The position numbers were made by a program, and so were the translations under genes. The notes under the pieces were generated by a model. It was not told the origin of the DNA and ran no database searches. It saw nothing but the letters and a program-made list of their open reading frames with translations. A stretch of 34,818 nt of DNA from Pedobacter sp. B4-66 (lineage in GTDB: Bacteria > Bacteroidota > Bacteroidia > Sphingobacteriales > Sphingobacteriaceae), in NCBI RefSeq assembly GCF_018492665.1, contig NZ_JAFVME010000019.1, forward strand, positions 1 to 34,818, read 5' to 3'. This document shows, one piece after another, positions 1 to 7,994 of the stretch. The stretch's first letter is position 1. Each line of letters begins with the position of its first letter.

Positions 1-1122
1 AGCCACCTCTTCTGGGGCAGTTGACAAATAAAAGGGAATGCAATATGCTTCTGTATCCCAATAAGTAGAACCTCCATATTTTTCGCCAGTAAAGCCTTTT
101 GGACCAATATTCAATCTTGCATCCTTACCTGTGTACGTTTGATTCAATTGAAAGATATTAAAGCGAATTGCTTGTTGGGCCGCCACATCACCATTAATGA
201 TGATATCGCTTTCTTCCCATTTTACCATCCAGGCTAACACCTGCTCTTTCAGCAACTTGTAAAAACCTTTATTTACAGCTTCCCCAAGCTTTACTTCAGC
301 AACTGCAAGCAATTGCCCCTTCTCATAATTTTGAGAAGAAAGCGTTGTCACTATTTTATAAATATTTACGGAATCTCCCTTTCTAACCTGAACATTAACT
401 GTCCTACCGACATATTTATCTTTAGCTACAACATCCAGAATCAATTCTTTACCATTGTAAAGAACAATCGACTTACCTGCGGTGCAAACATAAAACTCGG
501 TTTTCTTGGTCTGTAAAACCAGGTAATCAGCATTACTATCTTGCTGTTGCTTTATTTCATTCCAAAACTTTTCATCATAATTTGCGTCCTGATTTTTCAC
601 GTCTCCATCAATAAAAGAAGTGATTGTGATTGTTCCTTCAAAATTAACCGGACTAATGCAATAATGTAAAGCAGCTAATTCATCATCAGCAATACTACAG
701 AACCTCATAGCTTCAACACGTACTACTTTCCCACTTTTTAGCTCAGCTGTAAAACTCCGACTTAATGTACCTTCCTTCATATTCAGTACCCGTTTAAAAG
801 CAGATACTCTACAAACATTAAGATCAAGAACTTCATCATCAACCTTAATATCAAGGCCAATCCAATTCGCAGCATTTAGCACTTTAGCAAAGTACTCTGG
901 GTAACCGTTCTTCCACCAACCTACACGGGTTTTATCTGGATAATAAACACCCGCCACATAATTACCTTGCAAGGTTTCTCCAGAGTAGGCTTCTTCAAAA
1001 TTAGCACGTTGCCCCATACGGCCATTACCAATGCTGAACAAGCTTTCTGATATCTTATTTAGATGAGGATCAAAACCGTCCTCAATAATATTCCACTCAT
1101 CTGCTTTTATATAATTCTTCAT
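1..1122 (-). CDS. GH65 maltose phosphorylase, N-terminal 374 residues (cut by window start)
   Basis: This is the N-terminal half of a glycoside hydrolase family 65 phosphorylase, which splits maltose with phosphate to glucose and beta-glucose-1-phosphate in the cytoplasm. The reading frame is open from ATG at 1122 to the window edge with no stop. The opening (MKNYIKADEWNIIEDGF, then LFSIGNGRMGQRANFEE) and the later GSTYWDTEAYCIPFY stretch near residues 350-365 are typical of the family. There is no signal peptide. GH65 proteins usually run about 750-780 residues, so the catalytic glutamate and the rest of the (alpha/alpha)6 barrel lie outside the window. The gene follows beta-phosphoglucomutase by 56 bp on the same strand, and that pairing with a GH13 enzyme argues for maltose over trehalose or kojibiose, though this part of the sequence alone does not fix the substrate. 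Confidence 0.9.
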   Translation of the reverse strand, partial: MKNYIKADEWNIIEDGFDPHLNKISESLFSIGNGRMGQRANFEEAYSGETLQGNYVAGVYYPDKTRVGWWKNGYPEYFAKVLNAANWIGLDIKVDDEVLDLNVCRVSAFKRVLNMKEGTLSRSFTAELKSGKVVRVEAMRFCSIADDELAALHYCISPVNFEGTITITSFIDGDVKNQDANYDEKFWNEIKQQQDSNADYLVLQTKKTEFYVCTAGKSIVLYNGKELILDVVAKDKYVGRTVNVQVRKGDSVNIYKIVTTLSSQNYEKGQLLAVAEVKLGEAVNKGFYKLLKEQVLAWMVKWEESDIIINGDVAAQQAIRFNIFQLNQTYTGKDARLNIGPKGFTGEKYGGSTYWDTEAYCIPFYLSTAPEEVA

Positions 1123-1178
1123 CTTTATTCTACTCTGATATACAACCTCTTGTCACTCTGGTTTACTTTTTATATTTA

Positions 1179-1844
1179 TTAATTGTACAATGACAAGATT
1201 TCGTCAATTGTAATTGCTGAGAGATCTTTAATAACCAACTGTGCGCCTGGTAAATTTTCTGTTTCACCAACTCCTATAATCTTCATACCTGCTGCTATAG
1301 CTGCCTGTACACCTGCAATGGCATCTTCAAAAACAACGCAATCTTTATTTGCTACCTTAAGTAATTCGGCTCCTTTTACAAACACTTCCGGATCTGGCTT
1401 GGAGCTAGTTACTGCGTTACCATCTACAATGGCATCAAAAAAATCTACCAAGCCGGTACGCTCTAAAATGAGCGCCGAATTTTTACTGGCAGAGCCCAAT
1501 GCGGTTTTAACACCTTGTTCCTTCAAATCCTGTAATAGCTTTAACGAACCAGGTAAAACTTCGGCTGTAGTCATTTTGCTAATCATAGCTACATACCATG
1601 AGTTTTTTAAACTAGCCAGTTCTTCTCGCTCAGATTCAGATTTATCTAAGTTTCCCCATTTAAGAATCATATCAAGAGAACACATACGGTTTACTCCTTT
1701 TAACTGCTCATTTTGTGCATGGGTAAAATCAAATCCTAAAGAATTTGCCAATTGCTTCCAGGCCTTATAATGATATACCGCAGTGTCGACCAATACACCG
1801 TCCAGATCAAATATGCAGGCTATATTTTTGATAGTATTATTCAT
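1179..1844 (-). CDS. pgmB: Beta-phosphoglucomutase (HAD superfamily)
   Basis: A 221-residue cytoplasmic HAD-family enzyme converting beta-glucose-1-phosphate to glucose-6-phosphate. HAD motif I is FDLDGVLVDTAVYHY, with the nucleophile Asp13 and the acid/base Asp15; the cap region begins with HYKAWKQLAN. Motif II is the LGSASKNS stretch and motif III the VVFEDAIAGVQAA stretch. Length matches the family. The start codon directly abuts the stop of the GH13 gene (TAA then ATG with no spacer), suggesting translational coupling. With GH65 next downstream, it completes a phosphorolytic maltose route in which one of the two glucose units is phosphorylated without ATP. Other HAD sugar phosphatases are similar, but this neighbourhood makes beta-phosphoglucomutase the best call. 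Confidence 0.93.
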   Translation of the reverse strand: MNNTIKNIACIFDLDGVLVDTAVYHYKAWKQLANSLGFDFTHAQNEQLKGVNRMCSLDMILKWGNLDKSESEREELASLKNSWYVAMISKMTTAEVLPGSLKLLQDLKEQGVKTALGSASKNSALILERTGLVDFFDAIVDGNAVTSSKPDPEVFVKGAELLKVANKDCVVFEDAIAGVQAAIAAGMKIIGVGETENLPGAQLVIKDLSAITIDEILSLYN

Positions 1845-3692
1845 TTAATTTAATTCAAGTACCAACGTTGTTTTAGCAGGTACAGTAATTGATTTTATGT
1901 TATCGAGTCTTTCTTTAGTGATGACATTTGTTGCAGAAACTGCATTTTCTATTCGTTCCACAAATCGAGAAGTATCTAGGCTTTTTGCCTGATCACCTAC
2001 ATTTACAATCACCATAACCGTTTTACCACCTTCAGGTTGGTACCTGAAATAAGTATACATCCCGTTTTCTGGCACATACTGCATTAATTTACCTGTTTGT
2101 AAAGCAGCGTTACTTTTACGGTAATTAGCAAGCGTTTTAACAAAATTGAAAGCCTCGTTTTCTTGTGCAGTCCTACCCGATTCAATAAACTTATCCGATT
2201 TGTCTGACGGCCATCCTCCTGGAAAATCAGAACGTACCAAACCATCAGGATTAGAATAGTTTTTCATTAATATCTCTGTACCATAATACAATTGTGGTAT
2301 ACCACGCATGGTTAATAATAAGGCGATCCCAGATTTAAACTTATCGATATCTTCATTTACCATAGAATAAAACCTACTCATATCATGGTTATCCAGAAAA
2401 ATGACATTACGGTCGGCATCCTGATAAAGAAAATCTTGCGCCAGGGTTGAATAAAGTCTAAAAATGCCATCTGTCCAACCTGTTTTACCATTCAACGCTT
2501 CATAAATAGCATTTTTAATTACTGCATCCGTTATACCTGGCAACTCTGTATCAAAACCACGGCTTACAGTATTGCCCCCGGTAAAGAAGGCTTGAGCCGC
2601 AGCTGTATGAACCAAAGTTTCACCAAAAATGGAAAGTGTTGGGAACTCTGCTTTTACCTTTTGTGCCCAGTCTTTCATATAATCAGGGTCGTTGTAAGGA
2701 TAAGTATCCAATCTCAACCCATCAATACCTGCATACTCTACCCACCAAATATGATTTTGAGTAATGTAGTTTTGTACAAACGGATTTCTCTGATTAAAAT
2801 CAGGCATGGAAGGCACAAACCAACCATCTAACATTTTCTTTTTATCAGCTTCAGATACATGAGGATCCATAACAGGTTCATCTCGATAGCTAGTTTGTGT
2901 GTATACCGGCCATTGATTTACCCAATCTTTCATTGGCATATCATTGTAAAACCAATGTCCTGTACCCATATGATTATGTACAATATCTTTTACAATCTTC
3001 AATCCTTTTTGATGTGCTTTATCTACATAGGTCTTATAAAGGTCTAGAGTGCCATAACGCGGGTCGATCTTGTAGTGATCGGTTGCAGCGTAACCATGAT
3101 ATGAAACCAAAGGCATATCATTCTCTATTTCCGGAGTCATCCATATTGCTGTTACACCAAGATCTTTCAAATAATCCAACTTATTAATCAACCCCTGGAT
3201 ATCACCACCGTGACGATAATACATAGAATCACGATTCAATTTGGTTTCTCGCATTCCCTTTATCACATCATTTTTAGGGTCACCATTTGCAAAGCGGTCT
3301 GGCATCAACAAATAGATTAGATCCTTACTGGTTACACCCTGAATACGGGAAGGGCCATTTTCTCTTTTCTTAAGTTCATACACATACTGCAATTTCTTTT
3401 TGTCCCCTTTTGCAAACGCAATAGGGAATTTACCTGGCTTCGTTTCAGCAGCAATTTCAAGATCAAGGAACAAGTAATTTGGATTTTCAACCTTGTTTAC
3501 CTTTACCAATTTAACCCCTGGATAATTTAACTGCACATCCAAAGCAGCAATATCAGCTCCATGCACTAATAACTGTAACTTTGGGTTGTTCATCCCAACC
3601 CACCAAAACATTGGCTCTATACGCTCTAATTGCTGCGCTTTTGACCAATTGGCAAAAAGGGTAAAAAATAAGGCAATAAGTATCTTTCTCAT
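1845..3692 (-). CDS. Secreted GH13 alpha-glucan hydrolase, SusA/neopullulanase-like
   Basis: A 615-residue glycoside hydrolase family 13 enzyme of the neopullulanase/cyclomaltodextrinase type. The first 19 residues (MRKILIALFF..., ending SKAQ) are a Sec signal peptide without a lipobox, so a periplasmic location is likely. An N-terminal beta-sandwich covers about residues 20-115 and precedes the (beta/alpha)8 barrel. Barrel motifs are DIVHNH (about 236-241), GLRLDTY with the nucleophile Asp329, FGETL with the acid/base Glu358, and LDNHD with the transition-state Asp437. A C-terminal beta domain ends at VLELN. It would cut imported maltodextrins to maltose and glucose, as SusA does in Bacteroides. 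It lies 122 bp after the SusE-like gene, with a hairpin in that gap, and abuts pgmB. Confidence 0.93.
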   Translation of the reverse strand: MRKILIALFFTLFANWSKAQQLERIEPMFWWVGMNNPKLQLLVHGADIAALDVQLNYPGVKLVKVNKVENPNYLFLDLEIAAETKPGKFPIAFAKGDKKKLQYVYELKKRENGPSRIQGVTSKDLIYLLMPDRFANGDPKNDVIKGMRETKLNRDSMYYRHGGDIQGLINKLDYLKDLGVTAIWMTPEIENDMPLVSYHGYAATDHYKIDPRYGTLDLYKTYVDKAHQKGLKIVKDIVHNHMGTGHWFYNDMPMKDWVNQWPVYTQTSYRDEPVMDPHVSEADKKKMLDGWFVPSMPDFNQRNPFVQNYITQNHIWWVEYAGIDGLRLDTYPYNDPDYMKDWAQKVKAEFPTLSIFGETLVHTAAAQAFFTGGNTVSRGFDTELPGITDAVIKNAIYEALNGKTGWTDGIFRLYSTLAQDFLYQDADRNVIFLDNHDMSRFYSMVNEDIDKFKSGIALLLTMRGIPQLYYGTEILMKNYSNPDGLVRSDFPGGWPSDKSDKFIESGRTAQENEAFNFVKTLANYRKSNAALQTGKLMQYVPENGMYTYFRYQPEGGKTVMVIVNVGDQAKSLDTSRFVERIENAVSATNVITKERLDNIKSITVPAKTTLVLELN

Positions 3693-3814
3693 TTTAAAAT
3701 GGGTTACGTGTTAATTGTATTAAGAACTTCTTTTTTCAAGTGATATCATCCTGAGCTCATTGTATTTTAAGCCCAGGATGAAGACGCCTTTATGTCATTT
3801 TTCTTCGAATCACA
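3693..3814 (-). other. Intergenic gap with hairpin between susE-like and GH13 genes
   Basis: The longest gap inside the Sus operon (122 bp). It contains a 7-bp inverted repeat, CATCCTG at 3747-3753 and CAGGATG at 3774-3780, around a 20-nt loop. On the minus strand the hairpin is not followed by a T tract, so it is more likely an mRNA-processing or attenuating structure than a strong terminator. I see no TAnnTTTG element for a separate GH13 promoter. Confidence 0.4.
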
Positions 3815-5278
3815 TTACTTCGTATAGAAAATATAGTCACCCGTCAAATCGTTGAATAGGATTTTATAGGTCCCTGCCTTCACACTCAGGTTACTTCCAT
3901 CTCTGACGCCTTTACCATATTTACCTTCTTTATTTGTTGGAGCAGAACCCCAGTTCACATCCCAACCTGAAGCAATTCTGAATTTCAGCTCCGTATCGGC
4001 AGCGAATATTTGGGTAATCATCCAGATATGTGGATTAAATGTCGTTTTACTCATTGCAGTAATATCACCCCAACCATTAAAATTCCCAATAATTCCGATA
4101 GAAGGATATATTGTTGCTCCAGTGGTACTGTAAGGAGTGATAGAGAAAGTCATAGCATTTATATTGATCTTTAGTGTATAAAACCCTGCAGTCGTTACTT
4201 TATAAGTTCCCGGATCAGGGTCAGATCCCTTAGCTTTGAGAGATACACCGTTGCTACCATTATTGCCATATTGGGTATCCCAACTACCAACAACAGTAAT
4301 AAATTTAAAGTCGCCGGCATTTAAATATCCAGTATAGATATATGACCCTCTATCGGTCTCATCACGATACATATAAGTTGGATTGCCGTTGTCCCAACCA
4401 AATTCAGAAGCATCACCAACCATATATAGGTTTACATCTCTTAAAATGGAAACGTCATTTGTATAATCAGAGAATTTAGTGAAAGTACCAGAAGTAGCCT
4501 CAACACTCCACTTTAATGTAGCAATAGCTGACTGATCAGCTAAGCCCACAGCAGTAAGCGCAGCATCAAAATCTTTATAGCTTACAGATAAGTTAGAATC
4601 CAATCCACTATTGTTTGATGTAAATTCGAACAATGGTGTAGTAAAACTCCCATCAGGTTTTATGAATTTCACCTTATAAGTTACGTTTGCGCCAGCTTTT
4701 CCTGCAAAAGATTTCTGCCATTTAAAGTTTAATGACTGTGCAGTTAAAATTGGATTGATGGTCATTACATCCGCACTTGAAACCGGCCCGTACAATATAA
4801 AGTTAGATACACCATCACCAAATCTTGTTATAGAAATATTAAAGGTATCTCCATTTACTTTTATCGAACCATTGTCGGCAATTACGCGCCATATCAATTC
4901 AGTTTTAGTACCATCAGCAATGCCTTTTGCTTTTAAAGCATCATCCAGTTGCTTTTGCGTTAAAGTTAGCTTAGTCGCATTACCGCCATTATCCGACGGG
5001 AATTCAACAATAGGCTGCTCAATTGAACCTGTTTTTAAAGCTGCTACCCATTTATACATAGGAGCCGTATTTACCCCTGGCTTGGCAGCAGTCCACTCAA
5101 GTACAATTGTTTTATCCGGCGTTGCCGAATTTAATACCAAAATGGCATTGTTAGACGGTGCTGTTACCGTAAAAGTACCTAGCGCCTCACCCTTCGATGT
5201 TTCGTCAAATGCTGATTTTTTACACCCAGATGCAATTATTCCAAATGCCAGAAGTGTATATAATATTTTGTATTTCAT
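3815..5278 (-). CDS. SusE-like outer-membrane glycan-binding lipoprotein
   Basis: A 487-residue lipoprotein whose lipobox is IIASGC, with the acylated cysteine at residue 19. Two SusE-type Ig-like domains follow (about 30-140 and 150-270; each has a T/F-rich strand pattern and the 'LTLTQKQLDDAL' or 'LSVSYKDFDAAL' helix typical of SusE N-terminal modules). Two starch-binding-like modules follow, starting near VNLYMVGDASEFGW and IGIIGNFNGWGD. Exposed aromatics (GWDNGNPTYMY, GSWDTQYG, SGWDVNWG) are plausible sugar platforms. It is probably surface-exposed and holds maltodextrin near the SusCD importer. It follows the unrecognised gene by 10 bp. SusE and SusF cannot be separated firmly from sequence; the two N-terminal and two C-terminal modules fit SusE better. 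Confidence 0.85.
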   Translation of the reverse strand: MKYKILYTLLAFGIIASGCKKSAFDETSKGEALGTFTVTAPSNNAILVLNSATPDKTIVLEWTAAKPGVNTAPMYKWVAALKTGSIEQPIVEFPSDNGGNATKLTLTQKQLDDALKAKGIADGTKTELIWRVIADNGSIKVNGDTFNISITRFGDGVSNFILYGPVSSADVMTINPILTAQSLNFKWQKSFAGKAGANVTYKVKFIKPDGSFTTPLFEFTSNNSGLDSNLSVSYKDFDAALTAVGLADQSAIATLKWSVEATSGTFTKFSDYTNDVSILRDVNLYMVGDASEFGWDNGNPTYMYRDETDRGSYIYTGYLNAGDFKFITVVGSWDTQYGNNGSNGVSLKAKGSDPDPGTYKVTTAGFYTLKININAMTFSITPYSTTGATIYPSIGIIGNFNGWGDITAMSKTTFNPHIWMITQIFAADTELKFRIASGWDVNWGSAPTNKEGKYGKGVRDGSNLSVKAGTYKILFNDLTGDYIFYTK

Positions 5279-5288
5279 CGCCTTAAGA

Positions 5289-6065
5289 TTAATTGAATAT
5301 TGTATAAATTACTTCTGTAACAGGACCATTGGCAGGTATATCCAGGCCATTAGCATCTTTTACCGTACCTGTAAACTGGTAGGTAAATTTGCTCAATTTG
5401 GTTCCTGCAGGTAGTGTAATCACCCTTCCAGGTATAAAAGATGAGGAGAATAGAATAGTTGATTCCTTTACTGTAGCAACACCTTGTTTTGAACCAACGA
5501 CATTACCAGCTTCATCATAAAAGCTAAGTGATACTTTTATATTGGCCATTCTTTGCAGGTTTATATCGGTAGCCAGATTCTGATGAAAATATACCGTCGC
5601 CATATCCGTATAATCCAGTTTTGCAGGAAATAGTCTGAATTGTGAAGCAGTAAACACTAAGGGATCAAACTTAAATGGCTTATAATCGGGCGTTTGTTTC
5701 GAACCGTCCTTAGCTTTACCTAAAAACCCGAAGTTAATGAGCTCAGCAGGACTCTGACCAAACAATGTTGTTGCGGTAAACTTAAATGTAAATATATTGG
5801 TAGCTGTCTTAGTCATCTTCGCATCCTCCGATGAACTACCCCACTGTCCGTTGGTAGTAGCATCTTTACCACCGCCCACACCATCATTAGAAAAGGCCCA
5901 TATGTAAACATCATTGGTTCCTGCCAATGGTGTACCGGTAACATCCAATGTTATGGTTACTTCATCCTCAGAGGTAAATGTTGCCGGACTAAAAGTAACC
6001 TTTCCCTGTCCTGATGCCCACATTGCACCAAAACTGCATATAATTAGTAATAATATTTTTTTCAT
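5289..6065 (-). CDS. Unrecognised secreted beta-rich protein in the Sus operon
   Basis: A 258-residue exported protein I do not recognise. I chose ATG 6065 (MKKILLLIICSFGAMWASGQ) because it gives a clean signal peptide and sits just after the upstream stop at 6073; the longer frame from 6092 overlaps that gene and puts nine residues before the signal. There is no lipobox cysteine (the cleavage region is ASGQ), so it is periplasmic or released. The first part (KVTFSPATFTSEDEVTITLDV...) looks like a beta-sandwich, with aromatic clusters VYIWAF and GQWGSS that could bind sugar. The second part, from about residue 140, is again strand-rich. Its position between a DUF5004-like lipoprotein and SusE suggests a glycan-binding accessory. 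That role is inferred from context only. Confidence 0.75.
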   Translation of the reverse strand: MKKILLLIICSFGAMWASGQGKVTFSPATFTSEDEVTITLDVTGTPLAGTNDVYIWAFSNDGVGGGKDATTNGQWGSSSEDAKMTKTATNIFTFKFTATTLFGQSPAELINFGFLGKAKDGSKQTPDYKPFKFDPLVFTASQFRLFPAKLDYTDMATVYFHQNLATDINLQRMANIKVSLSFYDEAGNVVGSKQGVATVKESTILFSSSFIPGRVITLPAGTKLSKFTYQFTGTVKDANGLDIPANGPVTEVIYTIFN

Positions 6066-6072
6066 GATCAGG

Positions 6073-6570
6073 TTACTTTTTAGTGAATTCATACTGATAA
6101 GAAAGAATTACTTTCCCATTCAATTTTTTATCTTTTTTGATAATCAACTTGCCAGACTTAAGGCTTACATAGGAACCTATACTTAGACTATTAGTTACTT
6201 CCCCATTCTTTAAAGAAATGATAGATGGCGCTTTTGCATCATCTACAGTCCAGCTACCTGAAGTTAACTCTGCTATTTGAGGTGAATTACCCGAATTGAT
6301 GGTAAATGTAGAAGGATTCCCTTCCGCATCACCCTGAAATGCAAGTACCAGATCAGTATAAGGATATACAGCAGTAATGTCTAACTGTTTATAAGGGAAA
6401 CCCTTTGTATTAGCATCCTGGTCAATTTGTGTCACTTTAGTTAATCCCCATGTGCCTTGAATAGATTTAACAACATTTTGGGGTTCGCCAATCGGGGCAA
6501 ACTTTTCAGGCTTGCAGCTCCATATCGATAGAATACAGATGGCGAATAGAATATATTGAATACGTTTCAT
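6073..6570 (-). CDS. Small DUF5004-like lipoprotein of the Sus operon
   Basis: A 165-residue lipoprotein with a signal ending LSIWSC (cysteine 19). The mature part begins with a flexible segment, then VVKSIQGTWGLTKVTQID, the opening seen in lipocalin-like DUF5004 proteins that travel with SusCD pairs. It ends in a strand-rich region (SGKLIIKKDKKLNGKVILSYQYEF). No catalytic motif is visible. It follows SusD by 23 bp and precedes the unrecognised secreted gene by 7 bp. It is probably anchored in the outer membrane as an accessory of the uptake complex. The family name is from memory of similar proteins; the lipocalin-like fold is inferred. Confidence 0.7.
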   Translation of the reverse strand: MKRIQYILFAICILSIWSCKPEKFAPIGEPQNVVKSIQGTWGLTKVTQIDQDANTKGFPYKQLDITAVYPYTDLVLAFQGDAEGNPSTFTINSGNSPQIAELTSGSWTVDDAKAPSIISLKNGEVTNSLSIGSYVSLKSGKLIIKKDKKLNGKVILSYQYEFTKK

Positions 6571-6593
6571 ACGTTTATCTTTTAAAATTTAGA

Positions 6594-7970
6594 TTAAAAA
6601 CAATTGCCTTCTGGATTGCGTTGAAAACTTGTGTTAGTTGCCATCTCTCCTTGAGGAAACTGAAGGACAAATCCTGGGCAGTTCCAAACTGAACCTCTTT
6701 TATCAACATTTTCTCCTCTGGCACCAATCCTTTTAATCTCTGATATTCTATTGCCTTCTCCAGCCATTTCGATACTGTGCTCAAAACGGGCATTTGTTTT
6801 TATCAATGCAGCACTTGAGTTTGAAGGGATACTTTTTGTACCTGCATATGCCCTATTCAAAATCTCATTAACATCCTTAATAGCTACGTCCAGATTGGCA
6901 TTATTTTCGGCAGCGGCCTCCGCTCTGATTAGCTTCATTTCAGTAAGATGGATCACCGGCACATTAAATCTATCACTGTTGTATTTGGTTATAACAATAT
7001 TGCCAGGATATTTCACAGCGTTAAACCATGCTTTTCGTACATCTGAGGAGGTATTTACAAAAGCATAAAAAGCTGATGTAAATTTCATAGTAGGTAGACT
7101 AATGTCTGATCTAAACTGGGTACGTAATTCTCCCCCTGCTTCATAAGCCCCCCTGGTACTTATAATTTGAAAAATACTTTCCGCTGATCCAGCCTCGGAA
7201 AACCTAAGTGAATAAGTTGCATCCAATGTAAACTTTTTGCTTTCAATCACCTGATTGGCATAAGCATAAGCATTGTTAAAGTCGTTCATTTGAAAATAAA
7301 CTTTAGCTAATAGGGCTTTAGCAGCCCACTTGGTTGCATACCCACCATTAACCTCTGGTAGTTTAATTTCAGCGGCTTTCAAATCTTCTATGATCAAATC
7401 ATAAACTTGCTTTACTGTGGCTCTAACACCAGCATTAATAGCTGTATTTAATCTTAAAGGAACACCTAGATGACTATTATCAGAACTAAAGCCATACGGC
7501 TGCGCAAACAGCTTTACTAATTCAAAATGAGAAAGGGCTCTAATAAATTTAGCCTGTCCTTCAAGATTATCGTGCATCGTAGTTGCCTTATCAAGATTTT
7601 CCAAAACAGTATTGGCTCTAAAAATAGCTTGATACATATCTTGGTACATATCGTTTTTGTAAGCACCAAACACTGATGTTTTACGGCCATAAATTTCACC
7701 GAAATCACCATTAAACAATATACCATCTAATTGATCGGCCAACATTTCATTAATAGCCTGAATCTTACCCCCAAACATATTTCCTCCACCAACAATTTGG
7801 TAAGCTGAATTCATTACAGACTTCACTCCTGCCTCATCGGCCAACGCCACTTCTTTAGGAATTGATTCGGGAGGGGGGGCTTCTAAAAACTTCTTACAGC
7901 CAGTTCCAGTTCCTGCCAGTACAGATAGTACAATCACCGATTTTAAAATATTTTTATAATTGATTTTCAT
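6594..7970 (-). CDS. SusD/RagB-family outer-membrane glycan-binding lipoprotein
   Basis: A 458-residue SusD-family protein. The lipobox is GTGTGC with cysteine 25, followed by KKFLEAPPPESIPKEVALAD, a typical SusD N-terminus. The helical TPR-like core includes MYQAIFRANTVLENLDKA, GQAKFIRALSHFELVKLFAQPYG and KWAAKALLAKVYFQMNDFNNAYAYANQVI. The C-terminal part carries MKLIRAEAAAENN and IEMAGEGNRISEIKRIG. It forms the lid on the SusC pore and binds the oligosaccharide. At 458 residues it is at the short end of the family (usually 450-600). It lies 24 bp after susC and is certainly in the same operon. Confidence 0.93.
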   Translation of the reverse strand: MKINYKNILKSVIVLSVLAGTGTGCKKFLEAPPPESIPKEVALADEAGVKSVMNSAYQIVGGGNMFGGKIQAINEMLADQLDGILFNGDFGEIYGRKTSVFGAYKNDMYQDMYQAIFRANTVLENLDKATTMHDNLEGQAKFIRALSHFELVKLFAQPYGFSSDNSHLGVPLRLNTAINAGVRATVKQVYDLIIEDLKAAEIKLPEVNGGYATKWAAKALLAKVYFQMNDFNNAYAYANQVIESKKFTLDATYSLRFSEAGSAESIFQIISTRGAYEAGGELRTQFRSDISLPTMKFTSAFYAFVNTSSDVRKAWFNAVKYPGNIVITKYNSDRFNVPVIHLTEMKLIRAEAAAENNANLDVAIKDVNEILNRAYAGTKSIPSNSSAALIKTNARFEHSIEMAGEGNRISEIKRIGARGENVDKRGSVWNCPGFVLQFPQGEMATNTSFQRNPEGNCF

Positions 7971-7994
7971 CTTCTTAGCTTTTATAGTTGATAA

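Noticed and set aside
1183..1770. 195-codon plus-strand frame opposite pgmB
   Set aside because: It is the complement of a clear HAD enzyme and its product has no family resemblance.
4755..5414. 219-codon plus-strand frame opposite the SusE-like gene
   Set aside because: Antisense to a well-supported lipoprotein gene; composition is a mirror of that gene and it crosses two real genes.
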